Positions 60,592-64,000 of a stretch of DNA of 64,000 bases are shown piece after piece. The stretch spans positions 1-64,000 of the forward strand of contig NZ_PVWF01000012.1 of assembly GCF_003003995.1 (NCBI RefSeq). Direction: 5' to 3'. A program made the position numbers and the translations under genes. The DNA comes from Pleurocapsa sp. CCALA 161. GTDB lineage: Bacteria > Cyanobacteriota > Cyanobacteriia > Cyanobacteriales > Xenococcaceae. The notes under the pieces were generated by a model. The model was given only the letters and a program-made list of their open reading frames with translations. It was not told the origin of the DNA and made no database searches. Each line of letters begins with the position of its first letter. Position 1 is the stretch's first letter.

Positions 60592-61734
60592 CTAAACAAT
60601 ACTCTGTATATGTTTCATCGCCCTCAACCCCCTTTGATAAAATGGCAGTTTATTGATAGCTGTTCTCATTAATTTGTCCACCCATTCCCAGCATATATCC
60701 ATAGATAGTATCCATGTCGTACCGTATAATCCTGTCCAAAAGTAACTATGTCTGGGGCGAGTTTTACCTTCAAGTTGGAGACGATTAATATACTCAGTAT
60801 GTCCAGTATTTCTAATTTTTAAACCTACTAAACAACTCGCCGTGTAAGCGATCGCTATCAATAAAATTAAATTAGTTAGTCGTTGAGGATTGGCTTGAGA
60901 ACCTTCCAGATTATAGCCACCTGATTTACAATCACGAAACATTGCTTCTATCCCACCACGAGAGGCAAATATTTTGATAACTTCCTCTTTATTTTCAAGA
61001 TTAGTGAGTAAATACCAGGGGTTAGGCAATTGTTTATTTTTATACTTTCTTCGCCAATAAACTACGACATTAAATCGATTTTTTTTATTTTCTTCTGTAA
61101 CTAATACTTCTTGATATATCGCTTTTTGCCCTGGTTTAATATCTAAGGAATCCAAGGATTGATATTTTTTGTAGCGGGGTTTAATTAAGGTGTTCTTATT
61201 TAATCTAAGAATAAAATCTATTTTCTTTTTAGTGAGCCACAGAGCCAAAGCCGTACTACGATATTCTCTATCACCTATAACGACTAGTTTATAATCTTTA
61301 AGTAATTTCAGTATCGGTCTAATTGTAGCAACTTGTTCGTAGAAATTACTGCTACCTTTTTTGGCTAAAAGTAACCAATAAATTGGCCATGCTCTTTTGT
61401 TCCAAATCACACTTACCATTGAAATATTATTATCTTTCCATTGGGTTCTATCGATAGTTATGATTAAGCGATCGCCATGCTGAAATTGAGTTAAAATTAT
61501 CTTTTTAATCAAAGGAAACCATAAAAGAGACAAGCTCAAATTTGATGAAATTAAAAATCTTTGTATCTTTTTTCTTCTGCTTTCACATTTTATAGGATAA
61601 GGAAAACTAGATGCGAGTCTCTCAATTCTCACTTGACGATGAACTTGAAGTAGCCAAACTAATATTTGTAATATTAAGAATTCTGATTTAGGCAAATAGG
61701 TTTTGAGATAATCAAGATAAAATTGAGGCAACAT
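60592..61734 (-). CDS. IS4-family DDE transposase
   Basis: A 380-residue transposase with IITIDRTQWKD (first Asp), LVVIGDREYRS (second Asp) and FASRGGIEAMFRDCKSGGYNLEG (catalytic Glu in the R-(3)-E-(6)-K pattern). It differs from the transposase at 3300-4676. Terminal repeats could not be defined with confidence. A GC hairpin (60575-60592) sits at the stop codon and a 9-bp hairpin (61746-61772) 12 bases before the start codon. Confidence 0.88.
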   Translation of the reverse strand: MLPQFYLDYLKTYLPKSEFLILQILVWLLQVHRQVRIERLASSFPYPIKCESRRKKIQRFLISSNLSLSLLWFPLIKKIILTQFQHGDRLIITIDRTQWKDNNISMVSVIWNKRAWPIYWLLLAKKGSSNFYEQVATIRPILKLLKDYKLVVIGDREYRSTALALWLTKKKIDFILRLNKNTLIKPRYKKYQSLDSLDIKPGQKAIYQEVLVTEENKKNRFNVVVYWRRKYKNKQLPNPWYLLTNLENKEEVIKIFASRGGIEAMFRDCKSGGYNLEGSQANPQRLTNLILLIAIAYTASCLVGLKIRNTGHTEYINRLQLEGKTRPRHSYFWTGLYGTTWILSMDICWEWVDKLMRTAINKLPFYQRGLRAMKHIQSIV

Positions 61735-61745
61735 TTTTTAGTTTA

Positions 61746-61772
61746 AACTGTCTCTTATTTAATGAGACAGTT
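61746..61772. promoter_or_regulatory. Hairpin upstream of transposase start
   Basis: AACTGTCTC-TTATTTAAT-GAGACAGTT, perfect 9-bp arms, 12 bases before the transposase ATG. Such hairpins in other ISs block translation from read-through transcripts. Confidence 0.5.
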
Positions 61773-61786
61773 ATTTTTAATCATCA

Positions 61787-61833
61787 AGAGCTTCATAATT
61801 AAAATAACCAGAATATTTTAATTATGAAGCTCT
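61787..61833. repeat. 19-bp perfect inverted repeat
   Basis: Arms 61787-61805 and 61815-61833 match perfectly over 19 bases with a 9-base loop (arms start AGAGCTTCATAATTAAAAT). Downstream of the HTH gene on the minus strand it could act as a terminator; it could also be part of an IS end. The rest of 61834-62062 shows no gene. Confidence 0.6.
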
Positions 61834-62062
61834 CTTTCCCCAATTTTGTTGTTGAATATTAAGTCAATTTCCCCGATATTTTTACGGCATTACGATCGCC
61901 TGTCGTACCCCTTGTTCTATATCGATTCTGGAGGTTGTCTCCCCGTCAGATTTAGAACATAGAACATCTCCACATTAGGTGACAAAGTATTGATATCTCC
62001 GCTATTTTTGGGAGTAAGTAGTTTTAGGCAGAATGTGAAGCTTATAAAAGAGTCAGTGAAGC

Positions 62063-63649
62063 TCAGATTTCTAGTAGCTGACAAATTTTTTTGTTTAATT
62101 TTGTGGTGACAGGGCGTTCACCACGCTCGATTAGAGAGATGAGTTTTTGAGAAACCCCCAAAAAACCAGCAAGTTTAGCCTGACTCCACCCTTTTATTTT
62201 TCTCACTTCCCTCACTTGGTCGCCAGTTAAGCTTCCACTGGTTGCCAGTTTGAGTTTTTGGGTTTTTAATGGTGATGCTTTGATTTTGCTAGTGGTTTTA
62301 CTAGCTAAAAGTTCAGGAATGGGATTTGGAGGCTTAATACATATATAGGCATTCAGTAAAGTATCTAGGTATCCTCTGGGGTTCTTTTCTAGCGATTCTG
62401 GTCTTAACTCTTCTGGGTAAGTTAGACTATCAAACTCAATTTGCCAATTTAATTTGCCCAATAGGACTAAAGCACTGTCCCAGCATTGCTTGAGATCGTA
62501 GGCTTTGCGATAATCTTTACGAGCCTTAGAGATAGCTGGTTTAGGAAGAGCAATTTCAAGTAGTTCTTCTACCCTGTATTTACCATTTTTACGAACTCGA
62601 CTATCCAAGGTCAGGTGTATTGCTAGCCTAAGAGCTAATTCGTTATGATGAGGGTCGATGGCTAGAACTTGTTTTGCCAGATAACCAAACTGATATAAAG
62701 CTTGTCGAGATGTTGCTCCAGCCTTATTTAAAAAATCTCTAGTCCATAATCCAGGTTGTACCGTCAGGTAAACATCATCTGGATTGTCTATTTTTCCTTC
62801 TAAGTTGTATTGACCGATGGGTTTTACATAAACATTCCACATCCTTCCTACTGGTGCAGAAGCAATTATTTGTCCTTTGTAATTCTTACCCTCAATCCAA
62901 ACTGCTTTTACTAATAAACAATCTAGAGCAAAGGCAGTAGTGGCAATTTCTCGCAGCTTTTCGGTTTTGGATTTCTTATGATTCCTATCCCAACCAAATT
63001 CCTTAATAATATCGCTAACCTTAAGATTAAATTGACTTTCCCAAGGTTTTTGTTGAGTCATAGCATGAGCAGCAAAAATCAAGTGGAGCTTGGCAGTTGT
63101 AAAGCCAAATTTATCGATGATTTGTTGAGCTTCATCCCAAGGAAGTAATGTAATATCTCCAGGAGTACTAATGTAATGCTCGATGTAATTCTTGAGATTG
63201 GTTTTTGCTTTGTGTTGTAAATAGGCGGTACCCTCGGTATCTTTTTGCCATAAATCTTTTCTGGTACAGGCTTCCATACTAGAAAACATTACAGCAGCAG
63301 AAGGTAGTTTGGCTAAATCTTCTAGTTGCGGCTCGCATTTTGGTATTACTTCACTAATTGCATGGGTAACTGTTAAATTAGTAGTCTCTTCTTGATGCTC
63401 TAAATGTTCGCTTAAGCTATTGACTATTTGTGTGGTCAGTTCTTTAACGCAAGCTTTATCTTTAGCTAGGTCGGGTAAATTCCAAGTCTCTTTTAGCAGT
63501 TTAACAGCCATCTTTTTAGCTGTAGCCTGAACATCACTCCAAAATCCTGCTTGGATTTGTGCCAGGATAAATTTTCGGTTACCAAAAATACGAGCATCAA
63601 TTTCTGCCAAAAAATTGTGGTGACGTATAGTAAAAGAGTTTTTTGTCAT
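62063..63649 (-). CDS. HTH protein, possible replication or control factor
   Basis: A 528-residue protein. The C-terminal 60 residues are an Xre-type helix-turn-helix (LTGDQVREVRKIKGWSQAKLAGFLGVSQKLISLIERG). The larger N-terminal part is helical with winged-helix-like stretches (KVSDIIKEFGWDRNHKKSKTEKLREIATTA; LWTRDFLNKAGATSRQALYQFGYLAKQ), reminiscent of plasmid initiators or regulators, but no family is certain. It lies upstream of the IS and the CyRepA1 origin, so a role in copy control is possible. Confidence 0.6.
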   Translation of the reverse strand: MTKNSFTIRHHNFLAEIDARIFGNRKFILAQIQAGFWSDVQATAKKMAVKLLKETWNLPDLAKDKACVKELTTQIVNSLSEHLEHQEETTNLTVTHAISEVIPKCEPQLEDLAKLPSAAVMFSSMEACTRKDLWQKDTEGTAYLQHKAKTNLKNYIEHYISTPGDITLLPWDEAQQIIDKFGFTTAKLHLIFAAHAMTQQKPWESQFNLKVSDIIKEFGWDRNHKKSKTEKLREIATTAFALDCLLVKAVWIEGKNYKGQIIASAPVGRMWNVYVKPIGQYNLEGKIDNPDDVYLTVQPGLWTRDFLNKAGATSRQALYQFGYLAKQVLAIDPHHNELALRLAIHLTLDSRVRKNGKYRVEELLEIALPKPAISKARKDYRKAYDLKQCWDSALVLLGKLNWQIEFDSLTYPEELRPESLEKNPRGYLDTLLNAYICIKPPNPIPELLASKTTSKIKASPLKTQKLKLATSGSLTGDQVREVRKIKGWSQAKLAGFLGVSQKLISLIERGERPVTTKLNKKICQLLEI

Positions 63650-63711
63650 AGATAATTTTCCGACGGGATACTAAAGATGAAGGAGTAATGGAAATAATCG
63701 TTATTTGGCAG

Positions 63712-63966
63712 TTATTCTACATCGTGGGATATATAGAAATCTTCTAAAACCTGTAGTAACTTCTCCTCAATTGAATTGAGTTGGGAACGATTTAGTTTTT
63801 CTAGTCCCTTTAATACCCATTTTGCTGCTTCATCCAATTCCCCTACTTCTGATAGAGCAGTCATTCTTCCACCTAAATCCAGCATTTGTTCTGATTGGTC
63901 ACGGGTAAACTTCATGGGTGATAAGTCGTCTACTGAAACTACATATTGACTGTCCCAAGTATCCAC
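63712..63966 (-). CDS. Small acidic hypothetical protein
   Basis: An 84-residue protein with GTG start at 63966 (an ATG 17 codons later is an alternative). Acidic and helical (DQSEQMLDLGGRMTALSEVGELDEAAKWVLKGLEKLN; SIEEKLLQVLEDF). It precedes the HTH gene by about 60 bases on the same strand. No family recognised. Confidence 0.5.
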   Translation of the reverse strand: MDTWDSQYVVSVDDLSPMKFTRDQSEQMLDLGGRMTALSEVGELDEAAKWVLKGLEKLNRSQLNSIEEKLLQVLEDFYISHDVE

Positions 63967-64000
63967 TATACATTTATCTTTTCTAACGGATGATATTACA

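Noticed and set aside
60592-61734. Defined ends of the third IS
   Set aside because: No convincing terminal inverted repeats with a target duplication were found, so only the gene is annotated.

Overview
The window looks like most of a large conjugative plasmid of a cyanobacterium. The evidence is the many copies of the cyanobacterial HIP1 octamer GCGATCGC, low-GC coding sequence, a CyRepA1-type replication protein with iterons, a MobA-type relaxase, a near-complete type IV secretion operon, plasmid partition genes and several insertion sequences. I saw no rRNA, tRNA, chromosomal housekeeping operon or CRISPR array.

Layout. 1-0.84 kb: IS1-family element reaching the window edge, inserted next to the stop codon of a NADAR-like gene (0.85-1.58 kb). 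1.7-3.2 kb: ParA-ParB. 3.3-4.8 kb: IS4-type element that has clipped the end of a small gene. 4.8-11.9 kb: minus-strand cluster with an orphan DndC-like sulfurtransferase and a 1430-aa methyltransferase plus strawberry-notch helicase (phage P1 DarB-like layout). 12-13.4 kb: IsrB-type RuvC nuclease and its structured upstream RNA (probable omega RNA). 13.5-16.2 kb: sliding clamp, zinc-finger/Toprim primase-like protein and SWIM protein in one operon. 16.5-17.7 kb: dGTPase. 18.7-35.3 kb: conjugation operon on the minus strand (VirB2-, B3-, B4-, B5-, B6-, B8-, B10-, B9-like proteins, VirD4, a Ycf46-like AAA ATPase). The virB4 reading frame is broken at an A9 tract. 35.6-37.4 kb: relaxase and MobC-like accessory. 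37.4-38.4 kb: non-coding, a possible oriT region. 38.4-40.8 kb: single-strand binding proteins and decayed genes. 41-44.5 kb: ParM-like actin, its small partner, and a second ParA-like ATPase. 44.6-45.8 kb: Xre/RES toxin-antitoxin pair. 45.9-47.1 kb: membrane-anchored nuclease-like protein. 47.6-55.9 kb: a 2747-aa multidomain protein. 56.1-56.8 kb: PIN/ribbon-helix-helix toxin-antitoxin. 57.1-60.5 kb: CyRepA1 and iterons. 60.6-61.7 kb: a third transposase. 62-64 kb: an HTH protein and a small protein.

How the genes fit together: replication (CyRepA1, iterons, plasmid-borne clamp, primase-like protein, SSBs), segregation (ParAB, an actin-like gene pair, a second ParA), transfer (relaxase, T4SS, coupling protein), and stability or genome conflict (RES/Xre, PIN/RHH, DarB-like protein, DndC-like protein, dGTPase, IsrB).

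The most striking item is the 2747-aa protein. Its N-terminal third carries motifs in the order seen in the two-barrel RNA polymerases of the eukaryotic RdRP/QDE-1 and YonO type: D-x-x-GK-x-S, Q-x-R followed by KG, R-x-P, then DFDGD. This is followed by a NADAR-like domain, a SLOG-like nucleotide-binding domain, an ASCH-like segment and a 2-oxoglutarate/Fe(II) oxygenase-like domain. A second NADAR-like protein and a RES (NAD-degrading family) toxin on the same plasmid give a recurring NAD/ADP-ribose theme. These assignments come from reading motifs by eye and no search was run.
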